Origin: Rhizobium rhizoryzae
Lineage (GTDB): Bacteria > Pseudomonadota > Alphaproteobacteria > Rhizobiales > Rhizobiaceae
Direction of reading: 5' to 3'
Assembly: GCF_011046895.1 (NCBI RefSeq)
Contig: NZ_CP049250.1
Coordinates: 2,144,501 to 2,208,500 of the forward strand
Length of the DNA: 64,000 nucleotides
The translations under genes were made by a program, and so were the position numbers. The notes beneath the pieces are model-generated. The model worked only from the letters and a program-made list of their open reading frames with translations, had not been told where the DNA came from and searched no databases. This document shows positions 26,257 through 36,782 of this stretch, piece after piece. Numbering within the stretch: position 1 is the first letter of the stretch; each line of letters starts with the position of its first letter.

Positions 26257-29145
26257 ATGTTTCGACGGGCCGGGCTGTCCGGAGAGGATATCGAAGAGCT
26301 CTTCAATCACTCTCCCAACCCCTATGTCATCGTCGATCCCGATATTGTCATCGTCGGCATGAACGATGCTTACCTTGCTACGACCATGCAATCGCGCGAA
26401 AAGCTGCTCGGTCGCAACATATTCGATGCGTTTCCCAGTGATCCCGAAAGCGCCAGCGGACGAATGCTTCGGCAATCCTTCGCCAAGGTGCTGAAAACGC
26501 GCCAGGTCGATCATCTTCCGCTCATTCCCTATCCGATCGCGGGACCGGATGGCTCAATGGTCGAGCTTTTCTGGAGCGCGACGCATACCCCAATTCTCGG
26601 GGAGGACGGAAGCGTCCGGTTTATTCTTCAGCATACGGTCGACGTGACCGAATTACATTTGTTGCGCCAATCGACGACCGGGTTTGATGTGCAGACCGGC
26701 GTGATGCGCCGTGCCGATGCCGTGTCTGGCGAAAACCTGGCGCTTGGCAAGGAGCGAGAATATCTGCGAAGCCTTTTCGAGCAGGCGCCGGGCTTCATGG
26801 CCATTCTGCGAGGCCCGCAACATGTCTTCGAAATAGCCAATGCAGCCTATACGACGCTGGTGGGACGTGATGATCTGATCGGCAAGAGTGTTCGCGACGC
26901 TCTGCCGGATATCGATGGTCAAGGGTTTTACGAGCTTCTGGATCAGGTCTACTCAACGGGGCAGGGATACAGTGCGTCTGGCGCCCGCGTGCTGTTGCAG
27001 CGGGGTGCCGCAACTTCTGCCGAAGAGATTTTCCTGGACTTCATCTACGAGCCGCTACGGGACAGTTCCGGGGCTGTCACCGGCATCTTCGTGCAGGGGC
27101 ACGAGGTCACCGAAGTACGCCGCGCACAGGATGCCGCCAGAGAAAGCGAAGATCGTTTCCGCACGCTGGCTGAAGCCGTGCCGAACCACGTCTGGACAGC
27201 CATACCGGCGGGTATGCTCGACTGGTGCAATCTGCAGATGGCGCAATATATCGGGATCGATTCTGCCGATCCTCCGCCGTCGGACCTGCTGGCAGGGGCC
27301 TTGCATCCGGATGATTTGCAGCGGGTCCGCGATGTCTGGTCTGCGTCAGTTGCCAGCGGCGAGCAGTTCCAGGCTGAAGCGCGGGTCAGATGCCATGAAG
27401 GCAATTATCGGTGGTTCCTTTCGCGTGCTGTTGCTATCCGCAACGTGGATGGCGTCATCGTGCGCTGGGTTGGCACGAGTACAGACATCGAGGACCAGAA
27501 AAAGACCGAAACTCGTCTCGAAACCTTGGCGACGACCCTCGAAGGCCGCGTCGAAGAACGCACCGCCGAGCTGCTGAAAACGCAGGAGGTTTTGCGTCAG
27601 AGCCAGAAGATGGAGGCGATCGGGAACCTGGCCGGCGGGATTGCGCATGATTTCAACAATCTGCTGCAGGTCATTACCGGCAACCTGCAGCTTCTGGGGC
27701 GTGAACTCCCCGAAAGCGATCAGACGGAACGTCGGCTCAACAACGCTCTCGCGGCCGCCTCGCGCGGCGCAAGGCTCGCATCGCAGCTGCTGTCCTTCGG
27801 TCGCCGGCAGCCGCTTGCGCCGAAGGTCGTCAATCTCGGACGGCTTGTGCGGGAGATGGACCACCTCGTGCGCCGTAGTCTTGGCGAGGCGATCGAGATC
27901 GACACGATTGTCAGCGGCGGTTTATGGAATACGCTCGTCGATCCATCCAATGTCGAAAACGCATTGCTGAACCTGGCTATCAATGCGCGTGATGCCATGG
28001 ACGGGCGCGGTCGCCTGACCATCGAACTCGGCAATGCCTATCTGGATGATCGTTACGCTCAGAACGCGTTCGATGTCGAAGCGGGTCAGTATGTGATGCT
28101 CGCTGTCAGCGACACGGGCTGCGGCATGCCGGCTGATGTTCTTGCGCGCGCATTCGACCCGTTCTTTACGACCAAGCCTGAAGGCAAGGGCACGGGGCTC
28201 GGCCTTTCCATGGTCTATGGCTTCGTGAAGCAGTCCGGCGGGCATATCAACATCTACAGCGAGGAAGGCAGCGGAACGACGGTGCGCATCTATCTGCCAC
28301 GTTCCATGCAGGCAGAGGATATGCTGGCGGAGGAGACGGCAGGTGACATTGCAGGTGGCAACGAGACGGTGTTGGTTGTCGAGGATGACGATGCCGTTCG
28401 CGACATCACCATCTCCATGCTGGTCGATCTCGGATATACCGTCCTGAAAGCGCGGGATGCAGACAGCGGGCTGGCTATCATCGAGAGCGGAGTTTCGATC
28501 GATCTTCTGTTCACCGATGTAGTCATGCCGGGCCGCCTGAAAAGCAGTGAGCTTGCGCGAAAGGCAAAGGAGCGCCGTCCGGATATCGAGGTTCTGTTTA
28601 CCTCTGGCTACACAGAAAATTCGATCGTTCATGGTGGTCGGCTTGACCCCGGCGTCAATCTGCTCAGCAAGCCCTATGGACGCGAGACACTCGCCCGCAA
28701 GATCCGGATGCTGCTGGACAAGGCCAAGGAACGCCAGTCCAGTTCCGAGGGCACAAAAGCGCCTCAGCAGACGCCCGCTCGTACGTCATCCATCCGCGTG
28801 CTGCTTTGTGAAGATGAAGCGCTGATCCGCATATCCACGGCGGATTATCTGCAGGATTTCGGCATGGTCGTTGTCGAGGCTGGAAATGGCAAGGAAGCCA
28901 TGGAAGCCATTGATGGTGCCGCGATCGACATTCTGGTGACCGATGTGCATCTGCCGGACATGAACGGACTGCAACTCATCCGCAAGCTCAGAGAAGGGCA
29001 TCCGAACTTGCCCGTCATCTTTGCAACAGGCGATCTGCATGTGCCCGGCTCGGAAGGTCTGGACCAGGCGAGCCTCATCACCAAGCCCTATGATTATGAT
29101 TTCCTGGCCGCACGCATTCGGGACATGGTCGGGCGCAACCGATAG
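26257..29145 (+). CDS. PAS-containing hybrid histidine kinase with two receiver domains
   Basis: 962 residues, no transmembrane segment, so cytoplasmic. Order: three PAS domains (about 10-125, 165-285 and 290-410, the third with a PAC-like RWVGTSTDIEDQKK end), a short coiled coil, HisKA with GGIAHDFNNLLQVITGN (His464), HATPase (NLAINARDAMDG, DTGCGMP, GKGTGLGLSM), and two receivers with phospho-acceptors Asp754 (FTDVVMPG) and Asp896 (VTDVHLPDMNG). The HDFNNLL H-box is the form found in soluble HWE-adjacent hybrid kinases of rhizobia. No regulator or Hpt gene is adjacent, so the output pathway is not visible. Confidence 0.9.
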   Translation: MFRRAGLSGEDIEELFNHSPNPYVIVDPDIVIVGMNDAYLATTMQSREKLLGRNIFDAFPSDPESASGRMLRQSFAKVLKTRQVDHLPLIPYPIAGPDGSMVELFWSATHTPILGEDGSVRFILQHTVDVTELHLLRQSTTGFDVQTGVMRRADAVSGENLALGKEREYLRSLFEQAPGFMAILRGPQHVFEIANAAYTTLVGRDDLIGKSVRDALPDIDGQGFYELLDQVYSTGQGYSASGARVLLQRGAATSAEEIFLDFIYEPLRDSSGAVTGIFVQGHEVTEVRRAQDAARESEDRFRTLAEAVPNHVWTAIPAGMLDWCNLQMAQYIGIDSADPPPSDLLAGALHPDDLQRVRDVWSASVASGEQFQAEARVRCHEGNYRWFLSRAVAIRNVDGVIVRWVGTSTDIEDQKKTETRLETLATTLEGRVEERTAELLKTQEVLRQSQKMEAIGNLAGGIAHDFNNLLQVITGNLQLLGRELPESDQTERRLNNALAAASRGARLASQLLSFGRRQPLAPKVVNLGRLVREMDHLVRRSLGEAIEIDTIVSGGLWNTLVDPSNVENALLNLAINARDAMDGRGRLTIELGNAYLDDRYAQNAFDVEAGQYVMLAVSDTGCGMPADVLARAFDPFFTTKPEGKGTGLGLSMVYGFVKQSGGHINIYSEEGSGTTVRIYLPRSMQAEDMLAEETAGDIAGGNETVLVVEDDDAVRDITISMLVDLGYTVLKARDADSGLAIIESGVSIDLLFTDVVMPGRLKSSELARKAKERRPDIEVLFTSGYTENSIVHGGRLDPGVNLLSKPYGRETLARKIRMLLDKAKERQSSSEGTKAPQQTPARTSSIRVLLCEDEALIRISTADYLQDFGMVVVEAGNGKEAMEAIDGAAIDILVTDVHLPDMNGLQLIRKLREGHPNLPVIFATGDLHVPGSEGLDQASLITKPYDYDFLAARIRDMVGRNR

Positions 29146-29278
29146 ATCCTCCGTCGCCACTTGTCGTGACGGTGGAAAATCAACGAAGGCTCATAATCGG
29201 CAGGCTCAAAGACTAGCGCGTTAACGGTTTATTTGCTTATTCTTCCTCGACAACATCATACCTTGGGGGTCGAGGGGA

Positions 29279-29902
29279 ATGCGTAAACTGCTGTTGCTCA
29301 GCGCATTGGGGGCAATGTGCCTTTTGCCGTCATGTTATTCCTTGTCAAAGGAAGAATGCGTCGCAGCCAATTGGAAAGTCATTGGCGATACGGATGGGGC
29401 CGCTGGCTATAATCCGCAAAGCCGCTTTGCGGATCACGTCAAATCATGCGAACGCGTCAAGGTCGTTCCAGACCAGACGACCTGGTATCAGGGATTTCAG
29501 GAAGGGATCAAGCGCTACTGCACGCCGCTGAGTGGCGCTCAGCGTGGAGAGGCAGGCGACGGGTACAACAATGTGTGCCCGCCGGATCTGGAGCCGGGTT
29601 TCATGCGTGGATATACTCTGGGCAAGCGGGTTCATGAAGTGCGTGAGCGCATGAATTCCATCAGGTCCAGCATCAGTTCGCGCGAACAGGATACCGATCA
29701 GCGCTACCGCGAACTCAAGAATGCGAAGGATCAGGATCGTCGTGCAATTCAGATGCGCATCGACGATAACGACTTCGAAATCCGCCGTCTGCGTCGCGAG
29801 GCGGATGATCTGAGCTACGATCTGTCCAACGCAGAGCGGGATCTCGCTGCTTTCCGCATGAACCCACAAGGCGACATGCGACCGCCGGTCCGGCGCTATT
29901 GA
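29279..29902 (+). CDS. DUF2799 lipoprotein
   Basis: 207 residues. A lipoprotein signal peptide ends in the lipobox LLPSC (Cys19). The DUF2799 pattern follows: SKEECVAANWKVIGDTDGAAG, HVKSCERVKVVPDQTTWYQGFQEG and FMRGYTLGKRVHE. The C-terminal third is a charged coiled coil (about residues 125-190). It is likely anchored in the outer or inner membrane; function unknown. Monocistronic with its own terminator. Confidence 0.85.
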   Translation: MRKLLLLSALGAMCLLPSCYSLSKEECVAANWKVIGDTDGAAGYNPQSRFADHVKSCERVKVVPDQTTWYQGFQEGIKRYCTPLSGAQRGEAGDGYNNVCPPDLEPGFMRGYTLGKRVHEVRERMNSIRSSISSREQDTDQRYRELKNAKDQDRRAIQMRIDDNDFEIRRLRREADDLSYDLSNAERDLAAFRMNPQGDMRPPVRRY

Positions 29903-29913
29903 TTCCTGAACGG

Positions 29914-29948
29914 AGCCTCCGCTGGAAAATAGCGGAGGCTTTTCTCTT
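29914..29948. terminator. Terminator between DUF2799 gene and AGE epimerase gene
   Basis: Perfect 10-bp stem AGCCTCCGCT / AGCGGAGGCT, 7-nt loop, T-rich tail on the + strand. It lies between convergent genes. Confidence 0.85.
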
Positions 29949-31196
29949 TCAGAGGGTGGCTCCGTTTTCGGCGATCACCTTGGTCAGGCTGCCTGTCGCC
30001 GGGAACAGCGGAATGAGACAAGCCTGGAATGCGTGATAGATATCGCCCTTGCCGGGGAACAGCGTATTCGCCGGCTTCAGGTCCTCCGTCGTCTCTTCGA
30101 ACCAGCCGCCGTTTTCACGATCAATGAAATGGGCGGCGATCGTTGACCAGATCTTGCGATAGCTTTCCTCGTGGAAGCTGTTCGGCACATGATGGTTGAG
30201 AAAGTGCGCGGCTCCAGCGGCTTCGCACATTGGCCACCAGAGCTTGGACCGCTTGTCGGGATTATCCTGCCAGTCCAGCGTATAGAAGAAGCCGCCCTTT
30301 GCGGTGTCCCAGCCCAGCGTCATGGAGCGTTCAAACAGCGCTTCAGCCGCCTGCGGCATCCAGCTTTGCGCCTTGCCGCCCAGCGCGTAGAGTTGCAGCA
30401 GCAACCGCGCCCATTCCAGCCAGTGGCCGGGCGTGGTGCCTGCCGGGCGGAACATTTCGTTGGGGTGGTAGTAATTGCGGTCGACAACCCAGTCTTCCGA
30501 GAAATGTTCAGCGACGCGAAAGCCTTCCTCACGGGCGCGACGGTTGATGAGAAGATCTGCTATGCGCTCTGCCTTCTGCAGATAGTGCCGCTCGCCGGTC
30601 GCCTCGAACGCCGCCATCAGGCTTTCCGTCAGATGCATGTTGGAATTCTGGCCGCGGTAGCCCGGAACCGGCTGCCAATCTTCAGAAAACTCTTCAGCGA
30701 TGGCGCCGTGTTGCTCTTCCCAGAATTTCGTTTCCAGAATTTCGGTAATGTCTGCCAGCATTCTTTCCGCCAGCGGGTGGCCTATAACCTTCGCGGATGA
30801 GGCAGCGAGCAAAACGAAAGCATGGCCATAGCCCTGCTTTGAGGCATCCGCCGCACCTTCGTCATTAGCCTGCCAGAAATAGCCGCCATGTTTCTGGTCG
30901 CGGTGCTTCTCCCAGAGATAGCGCATGCCGTGATCCACGACATCCGCTGCACCCGGGCGACCCAGAAGATCGGCGATGGCAAAGCAATGAACCATGCGGG
31001 CGCTGGCGTGGATGCCGCGTGCCGGATTATTGGTGTCGAGCGGTACTCCTGTCGGATCGAGATCGTAGAAGCCGCCCTTTGGATTGATGGCCCGGTACTG
31101 GAAGAAGTCCATCAGGCCTTCCGCCTGCGCCATCAGCCATGTGCGATGATAAGGACGCTGAGCCCAGTTCGTTGGGTTGTGGCCGGCTGCACTCAT
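29949..31196 (-). CDS. AGE-family sugar epimerase/isomerase
   Basis: 415 residues, the usual length of N-acylglucosamine 2-epimerase (AGE) family proteins, an (alpha/alpha)6 barrel. Visible conserved parts are ARMVHCFAIADLLGR, GGYFWQANDEG, QNSNMHLTESLMAAFEAT (His and Glu of the active site) and PGHWLEWARLLLQL. Members interconvert mannose/fructose, cellobiose or N-acylhexosamines, and the specificity is not readable here. It is divergent from metH, with 154 bp between them. Confidence 0.9.
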   Translation of the reverse strand: MSAAGHNPTNWAQRPYHRTWLMAQAEGLMDFFQYRAINPKGGFYDLDPTGVPLDTNNPARGIHASARMVHCFAIADLLGRPGAADVVDHGMRYLWEKHRDQKHGGYFWQANDEGAADASKQGYGHAFVLLAASSAKVIGHPLAERMLADITEILETKFWEEQHGAIAEEFSEDWQPVPGYRGQNSNMHLTESLMAAFEATGERHYLQKAERIADLLINRRAREEGFRVAEHFSEDWVVDRNYYHPNEMFRPAGTTPGHWLEWARLLLQLYALGGKAQSWMPQAAEALFERSMTLGWDTAKGGFFYTLDWQDNPDKRSKLWWPMCEAAGAAHFLNHHVPNSFHEESYRKIWSTIAAHFIDRENGGWFEETTEDLKPANTLFPGKGDIYHAFQACLIPLFPATGSLTKVIAENGATL

Positions 31197-31295
31197 GGAC
31201 GATCTCCGGGGTTTGGAACTTTGAACAGAAAATGCGTATATCCTTTAGGCAGGAAACTGTCATGCTCGTGTCTGCGATATCAGTCGCTTAGATTG

Positions 31296-31315
31296 ACATA
31301 AAGATATCTTTATGT
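31296..31315. promoter_or_regulatory. Perfect 20-bp palindrome in the metH promoter
   Basis: ACATAAAGATATCTTTATGT is fully self-complementary and lies 36 bp before the metH start. A copy with 9 of 10 pairs matching is found at 63179-63198 before the ArsR-methyltransferase gene. This fits an operator for that regulator, like SahR of other Proteobacteria, which controls methionine-cycle genes. Confidence 0.75.
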
Positions 31316-31350
31316 GATTAAGCGAGTAAGGAATAAGGTGGTTTGAGGAG

Positions 31351-34300
31351 ATGCCCGTGTTTGATCAGCTGTTTGGTCCCGAAGGTGCGTCACGAGATGG
31401 CAACGAGATTTTCGAAGCGCTGGCAAAAGCCGCGCGCGAGCGTATTCTCATTCTCGACGGCGCCATGGGAACGCAGATCCAGGGGCTGGGCTTCGATGAA
31501 GACCATTTCCGGGGGGATCGCTTTATCGGTTGTGCCTGTCATCAGCAGGGCAACAACGACCTGCTCATCCTGACCCAACCACAGGCCATCGAAGACATTC
31601 ACTATCGCTATGCCAAGGCTGGCGCAGACATCATCGAGACGAATACCTTTTCCTCGACCCGCATTGCTCAGGCCGATTACCAGATGGAAGGCGCGGTCTA
31701 CGATCTCAACAAGGAAGGTGCGCAGGTCGTCCGCCGCGCCATCGAGCGGGCTACGCGCGAAGACGGCAAGCGCCGCTTTGTGGCAGGCGCCATCGGCCCG
31801 ACGAACCGCACCGCCTCCATCTCGCCGGATGTGAACAATCCCGGCTATCGTGCCGTGACGTTTGATGATTTGCGCTTAGCCTATGCCGAGCAGATCGACG
31901 GACTGATCGATGGCGGTGCCGATATCATTCTGATCGAGACGATCTTTGATACGCTGAACGCCAAGGCCGCGATCTTCGCTTGCGAAGAGCGCTTTATCGC
32001 CAAGGGCATCCGCCTGCCGGTGATGATTTCCGGCACGATTACCGATCTTTCGGGTCGCACGCTGTCCGGTCAGACGCCAACGGCGTTCTGGAATTCCGTC
32101 AGCCATGCGCGTCCGTTCACCGTCGGCTTCAACTGCGCGCTCGGTGCCGACGCCATGCGTCCGCATTTGCAGGAAGTTTCCGCTGTCGCGGATACCTTCA
32201 TCTGCGCCTATCCGAATGCCGGCCTGCCCAACGAGTTCGGCCAGTACGACCAGTCGCCGGAGGCTATGGCGAAGCAGGTTCGCGAATTCGCCAAGGAAGG
32301 TCTGGTCAATGTCGTTGGCGGCTGCTGCGGTTCGACGCCGGACCATATTCGCGCGATTGCTGAGGCCGTAGCCGAATTCAAGCCGCGCCAGGTGCCTGAT
32401 CACCGCTCCTTCATGTCGCTGTCCGGCCTGGAACCCTTCACGCTGACCAAGGACATTCCTTTCGTCAACGTTGGCGAGCGCACCAACGTGACTGGTTCGG
32501 CCAAATTCCGCAAGCTGATCACCAATGCGGATTACACGGCGGCTCTCGCCGTTGCTCGCGATCAGGTCGAAAATGGCGCGCAGATCATCGACATCAACAT
32601 GGACGAAGGCCTGATCGATTCCGGCCGCGCCATGGTGGAGTTTCTGAACCTCATCGCTGCCGAACCGGATATCGCCCGCGTGCCGGTGATGATCGACAGT
32701 TCCAAGTTCGAGATTATCGAAGGCGGCCTGAAGTGCGTTCAGGGTAAGGCAATCGTCAATTCCATTTCGCTGAAGGAAGGCGAAGAGAATTTCGTCAAGC
32801 AGGCTCGGCTCATTCGTGCCTTCGGTGCCGCTGTTGTCGTGATGGCCTTTGACGAAACGGGGCAGGCGGACACCTACGATCGCAAGGTGGAAATCTGCCG
32901 TCGCGCCTATAAGATCCTGACGGAAGAGGTGGGCTTCCCGCCGGAAGACATCATTTTCGATCCCAACGTGTTCGCGGTCGCAACCGGGATCGAAGAGCAC
33001 AATAACTACGGTGTCGATTTCATCGAGGCGACGCGCACGATCCGCAAGGAAATGCCGCTGGTGCACATCTCCGGCGGTGTATCCAACCTGTCCTTCTCGT
33101 TCCGTGGCAACGAGCCGGTGCGCGAAGCCATGCATGCCGTGTTCCTATATCACGCCATTCAGGCGGGCATGGACATGGGCATCGTCAATGCCGGCCAGTT
33201 GGCGATCTATGAGAACATTGATCCCGAACTGCGCGAGGCCTGCGAAGACGTTGTGCTGAACCGTCGCGCTGACTCGACCGAGCGCCTGCTGGAAATCGCC
33301 GAACGCTTCCGCGGCACGGGTGCCAAGGAAGCAAAGGCACAGGATCTTGCCTGGCGGGAATGGCCGGTGGCGAAGCGCCTGGAACACGCGCTGGTCAACG
33401 GCATAACCGAGTATATCGAAGCCGATACCGAAGAGGCGCGTCTTCAGGCTGATCGCCCGCTGCACGTGATCGAAGGTCCGCTGATGGCGGGCATGAACGT
33501 CGTGGGCGATCTGTTCGGCGCTGGCAAGATGTTCCTGCCGCAGGTGGTGAAATCTGCCCGCGTGATGAAGCAGGCGGTTGCCGTTCTGCTTCCCTACATG
33601 GAAGAGGAAAAGCGCCAGAATGGCGGCGATGAGCGTCAGGCGGCGGGCAAGGTGCTGATGGCGACCGTCAAGGGCGACGTTCACGACATTGGCAAGAACA
33701 TCGTCGGCGTCGTTCTCGCCTGCAACAATTACGAGATCATCGACCTCGGCGTCATGGTTCCCGCGACGAAGATCCTCGAGGTGGCGAAAGAGCAGAAGGT
33801 GGATGTCATCGGTCTGTCCGGTCTCATCACGCCTTCGCTGGACGAGATGGTGCATGTGGCTGCCGAGATGCAGAAGCAGGGCTTCGATATCCCGCTTCTG
33901 ATCGGAGGGGCCACGACCAGCCGCGTGCATACGGCGGTGAAGATCCATCCGAATTATCAGGCAGGGCAGGCGGTTTACGTAACGGATGCGAGCCGTGCGG
34001 TGGGTGTCGTCTCCAGTCTGCTGGCAGAAGGCGGTCGCGAAGACTATGTCGAGAACATTCGCACCGAATATGCCAAAGTGGCGGCCGCCCATGCACGTGC
34101 CGAAGCCGAGAAGACGCGGCTTCCCATTGCGCGGGCGCGGGCAAACGCCCAGCAGGTGGATTGGGCAGCTTATCAGCCCACTCGTCCGAGCTTCCTCGGC
34201 ACGAAGGTGTTTGACGATTATTCGCTGGAAGACCTCGTGCGCTATATCGACTGGACACCCTTCTTCCAGACGTGGGAACTGAAGGGGCGCTTCCCGGCAA

Positions 34301-35124
34301 TTCTGGAGGATGAGAAGCAGGGTGAAGCAGCCCGCCAACTCTACGCGGATGCGCAGGCCATGCTTGCCAAGATCGTGGAGGAGAAGTGGTTCCGTCCGCG
34401 GGCCGTCATCGGTTTCTGGCCGGCGAACGCCGTGGGTGACGATATCCAGCTCTTCACAGACGAAGCGCGCCGCGAGGAACTGGCAACCTTCTTCACGCTT
34501 CGCCAGCAATTGTCAAAGCGGGACGGGCGGCCTAACGTGGCACTTGCGGATTTCGTGGCACCGAAGGATAGCGGCAAAGCGGACTATGTCGGCGGCTTCG
34601 TTGTGACAGCGGGCATCGAGGAAGTGGCGATTGCCGAACGCTTCGAGCGGGCGAACGACGATTACTCCTCCATCATGGTGAAGGCACTCGCCGACCGTTT
34701 TGCGGAAGCCTTTGCCGAACGCATGCATGAGCAGGTGCGCCGCGAGTATTGGGGTTATGCCAAGGACGAGCAATTCTCAAATGAGGAGCTCGTCGCCGAA
34801 GCCTATGCCGGAATCCGCCCGGCACCCGGCTATCCAGCCCAGCCGGATCATACCGAAAAGCGGACCTTGTTCGATCTGCTGGATGCGGAAAAGACAACCG
34901 GTGTGACACTGACGGAAAGCTATGCCATGTGGCCCGGCTCTTCCGTCTCCGGCCTCTACATCGGTCATCCTGACAGCTATTACTTTGGCGTTGCCAAGGT
35001 GGAGCGCGATCAGGTGGAAGACTATGCGCGCCGGAAGGGCATGGAGATCGCAGACGTTGAACGCTGGCTTGGGCCTGTGCTGAACTACGTTCCCACTCGA
35101 CAGGAGACGGAAGAGGCGGCTTGA
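31351..35124 (+). CDS. metH: Cobalamin-dependent methionine synthase
   Basis: 1257 residues, full length. Order: homocysteine S-methyltransferase domain ([13 protein letters not shown]; zinc cysteines in VGFNCALG and [11 protein letters not shown]), pterin-binding methyltetrahydrofolate domain ([18 protein letters not shown]), B12-binding cap and Rossmann domains ([11 protein letters not shown], His778 as lower cobalt ligand), and C-terminal reactivation domain that binds SAM ([30 protein letters not shown]). The enzyme transfers the methyl group from 5-methyl-tetrahydrofolate to homocysteine. GAGGAG abuts the ATG, so the GTG two codons later (31357) may be the real start. The palindrome at 31296 suggests SAH/SAM-linked repression. 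Confidence 0.97.
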   Translation: MPVFDQLFGPEGASRDGNEIFEALAKAARERILILDGAMGTQIQGLGFDEDHFRGDRFIGCACHQQGNNDLLILTQPQAIEDIHYRYAKAGADIIETNTFSSTRIAQADYQMEGAVYDLNKEGAQVVRRAIERATREDGKRRFVAGAIGPTNRTASISPDVNNPGYRAVTFDDLRLAYAEQIDGLIDGGADIILIETIFDTLNAKAAIFACEERFIAKGIRLPVMISGTITDLSGRTLSGQTPTAFWNSVSHARPFTVGFNCALGADAMRPHLQEVSAVADTFICAYPNAGLPNEFGQYDQSPEAMAKQVREFAKEGLVNVVGGCCGSTPDHIRAIAEAVAEFKPRQVPDHRSFMSLSGLEPFTLTKDIPFVNVGERTNVTGSAKFRKLITNADYTAALAVARDQVENGAQIIDINMDEGLIDSGRAMVEFLNLIAAEPDIARVPVMIDSSKFEIIEGGLKCVQGKAIVNSISLKEGEENFVKQARLIRAFGAAVVVMAFDETGQADTYDRKVEICRRAYKILTEEVGFPPEDIIFDPNVFAVATGIEEHNNYGVDFIEATRTIRKEMPLVHISGGVSNLSFSFRGNEPVREAMHAVFLYHAIQAGMDMGIVNAGQLAIYENIDPELREACEDVVLNRRADSTERLLEIAERFRGTGAKEAKAQDLAWREWPVAKRLEHALVNGITEYIEADTEEARLQADRPLHVIEGPLMAGMNVVGDLFGAGKMFLPQVVKSARVMKQAVAVLLPYMEEEKRQNGGDERQAAGKVLMATVKGDVHDIGKNIVGVVLACNNYEIIDLGVMVPATKILEVAKEQKVDVIGLSGLITPSLDEMVHVAAEMQKQGFDIPLLIGGATTSRVHTAVKIHPNYQAGQAVYVTDASRAVGVVSSLLAEGGREDYVENIRTEYAKVAAAHARAEAEKTRLPIARARANAQQVDWAAYQPTRPSFLGTKVFDDYSLEDLVRYIDWTPFFQTWELKGRFPAILEDEKQGEAARQLYADAQAMLAKIVEEKWFRPRAVIGFWPANAVGDDIQLFTDEARREELATFFTLRQQLSKRDGRPNVALADFVAPKDSGKADYVGGFVVTAGIEEVAIAERFERANDDYSSIMVKALADRFAEAFAERMHEQVRREYWGYAKDEQFSNEELVAEAYAGIRPAPGYPAQPDHTEKRTLFDLLDAEKTTGVTLTESYAMWPGSSVSGLYIGHPDSYYFGVAKVERDQVEDYARRKGMEIADVERWLGPVLNYVPTRQETEEAA

Positions 35125-35243
35125 AACCTTTCAAGCAAGCTCATGACCCTGTAGGAGTCGGCGAAATCCCGCAAGATTCAGACCTTTGACTAATCCTGTG
35201 CCCAGCTGCGCTGCGGCGTGGGCCATCCTCTTCCTGAACAGAC

Positions 35244-35271
35244 AAAAACCCGCAGCGGTAAAGCTGCGGGT
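35244..35271 (-). terminator. Terminator of the repeat-protein gene
   Basis: On the minus strand ACCCGCAGC-TTTACC-GCTGCGGGT is followed by TTTTTG. It lies just downstream of the 35302-36177 gene. Confidence 0.85.
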
Positions 35272-35301
35272 CGGATGTGCATAGGACAGTAATATCTTTT
35301 G

Positions 35302-36177
35302 TCAGGCCAGATCCATGCCGTCGCCCGGGCCGGGATTGGCCTTGCTGGGATTTCCCGGTGTAGGTTGAGACATAAAGCCGTCTGAGGGATAACTCATCTG
35401 ATATTCGCCCTTGATCCAAAGCTGGTTGAGACCGTCTGGGGTTCGGATAACCACTCCGCCTTCAATGCCTGGAACAGGCGTACCGCCCGCCGGATTGCCC
35501 CATCTGTCTGTTTCTCTTTGGTTGCCCGGCGCCGGATCACCCGGCATTTGACCCGTTCCGCCGCCCTCTGTCGGCATTGTTGGCGAACCATTTCCGGCCG
35601 GTTGCGGCACTGGGCCGCCGCCGGTTGGCTGCGCTGCGCCCGAGTTTGGAATGCCGGGCAGGGATGAAACCGGGATCGGGTTGTCGCCGCCTGTCGGCAT
35701 CGTGGGAGAACCATTTCCGGCCGGCTGTGGCGTTGGACCACCGCCGGTTGGCTGCGCCGCGCCCGAGTTTGGAATACCCGGAAGGGATGAAACCGGGATC
35801 GGGTTATCGCCGCCTGTCGGCATCGTGGGAGAACCATTTCCGGCCGGCTGTGGCGTTGGACCACCGCCGGTTGGCTGCGCCGCGCCCGAGTTTGGAATAC
35901 CCGGAAGGGATGAAACCGGGATCGGGTTATCGCCGCCTGTCGGCATCGTGGGAGAACCATTTCCGGCCGGTTGTGGCGTTGGACCACCGCCGGTTGGCTG
36001 CGCCGCGCCCGAGTTTGGAATACCCGGCAAGGATGAAACCAGGATCGGTTTCCCTTCGCCAGGTGATACCTTTCGTGGCGAACCGCCATCACCCGTCGTT
36101 GGCATGGCGCCTTTGCTGTCGCCGCCAGTCGGTATTCTGTCGTTTGCTAATGGATTGGTCTGATTACCTATTTTCAT
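35302..36177 (-). CDS. Gly/Pro-rich protein with four 41-residue repeats
   Basis: 291 residues from the ATG at 36177, chosen for its AAAGGAGAG ribosome site; the frame stays open 40 codons further upstream without one. About residues 45-205 consist of four copies of a 41-residue unit (core VSSLPGIPNSGAAQPTGGGP then QPAGNGSPTMPTGG). The last copy diverges at its end. The N-terminus (MKIGNQTNPLANDR) and a C-terminal part of about 85 residues (WGNPAGGTPVPGIEGGVVIR, later LWIKGEYQMSYPSDG) are unique. No signal peptide, cysteine or membrane helix; predicted disordered. A strong terminator and ribosome site argue for real expression. The function is not recognised; a secreted or surface-related disordered protein is one guess. 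Confidence 0.7.
   Translation of the reverse strand: MKIGNQTNPLANDRIPTGGDSKGAMPTTGDGGSPRKVSPGEGKPILVSSLPGIPNSGAAQPTGGGPTPQPAGNGSPTMPTGGDNPIPVSSLPGIPNSGAAQPTGGGPTPQPAGNGSPTMPTGGDNPIPVSSLPGIPNSGAAQPTGGGPTPQPAGNGSPTMPTGGDNPIPVSSLPGIPNSGAAQPTGGGPVPQPAGNGSPTMPTEGGGTGQMPGDPAPGNQRETDRWGNPAGGTPVPGIEGGVVIRTPDGLNQLWIKGEYQMSYPSDGFMSQPTPGNPSKANPGPGDGMDLA
35575..36066. repeat. Four tandem 123-bp repeats inside a coding region
   Basis: The period is exactly 123 bp: the marker CATCGTGGGAGAACC recurs at 35698, 35821 and 35944. Copies 2 and 3 are almost identical, while the outer two carry scattered changes. The repeats encode the 41-residue units of the minus-strand protein and create long spurious frames on the other strand. 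Confidence 0.9.
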
Positions 36178-36782
36178 GGCAAGCTCTCCTTTTTGCCAAT
36201 AGAGGTAAGTATTTAATGATCTTATTGTATGTGCCAAATGCGAAATATGGTATTTTTCTCGCCATTTAGACTCTTTTATGGAAAATTTCAATGGCAATTT
36301 AAGAAAAATCTCAGCGTCTATACGGTATTTTATTTAATAATATTTTTTCATATTAATAAAATACGTAATTATTAATATTTTATATTTATTTTTATCTGGT
36401 CTTTTGATTATTGAGGCGATTTCAATTTCGTGAAAAAAAACTATCGAGCGGAATGTTTTGCTCTGCGTTTCCGCATTCAAATGATTCAGGGCGCATTGTT
36501 GAATATTAAAACCTGAGGCGCTGCCGAAAGGGTCGCGACGTTGAGCTTTGGCAAGCGCAATATTCCTTGCGGTTACCTCGCTTAGTCCATATTGCCGTGT
36601 GACTTCGGGTAGTAATGGCGCCTTTAATACAGAAAATATTTAAGGGAAACAATTGTGAAATTTAACTATAAATTTATGTATACGTAATTTTTTCTGTAAT
36701 GAAATAATAATGATGGCGGGCTTTCTCGCCTATCCTCCGGAGATTTTGTTTGCGCCTGATGGAGTGGCAGACCTGCTTGGAA
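36178..36782. other. Very A/T-rich 605-bp intergenic region
   Basis: Strongly A/T-rich compared with the flanks, especially 36190-36450 and 36640-36720, with several ATTAAT/TACGTAAT motifs. No ORF is supported. It presumably holds the promoter of the repeat-protein gene and may be a nucleoid-protein-silenced or recently acquired segment. Confidence 0.5.

Noticed and set aside
31197..31350. SAM or cobalamin riboswitch before metH
   Set aside because: Only 154 bp, with no B12-box or SAM-type conserved core; a protein operator palindrome explains the region better.
35575..36066. CRISPR array
   Set aside because: The repeats are contiguous, 123 bp long and coding, with no unique spacers and no cas gene.
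35577..36269. Repetitive open frames on the + strand over the 123-bp repeats
   Set aside because: Lack ribosome sites; the minus strand has a good ribosome site, terminator and plausible composition.
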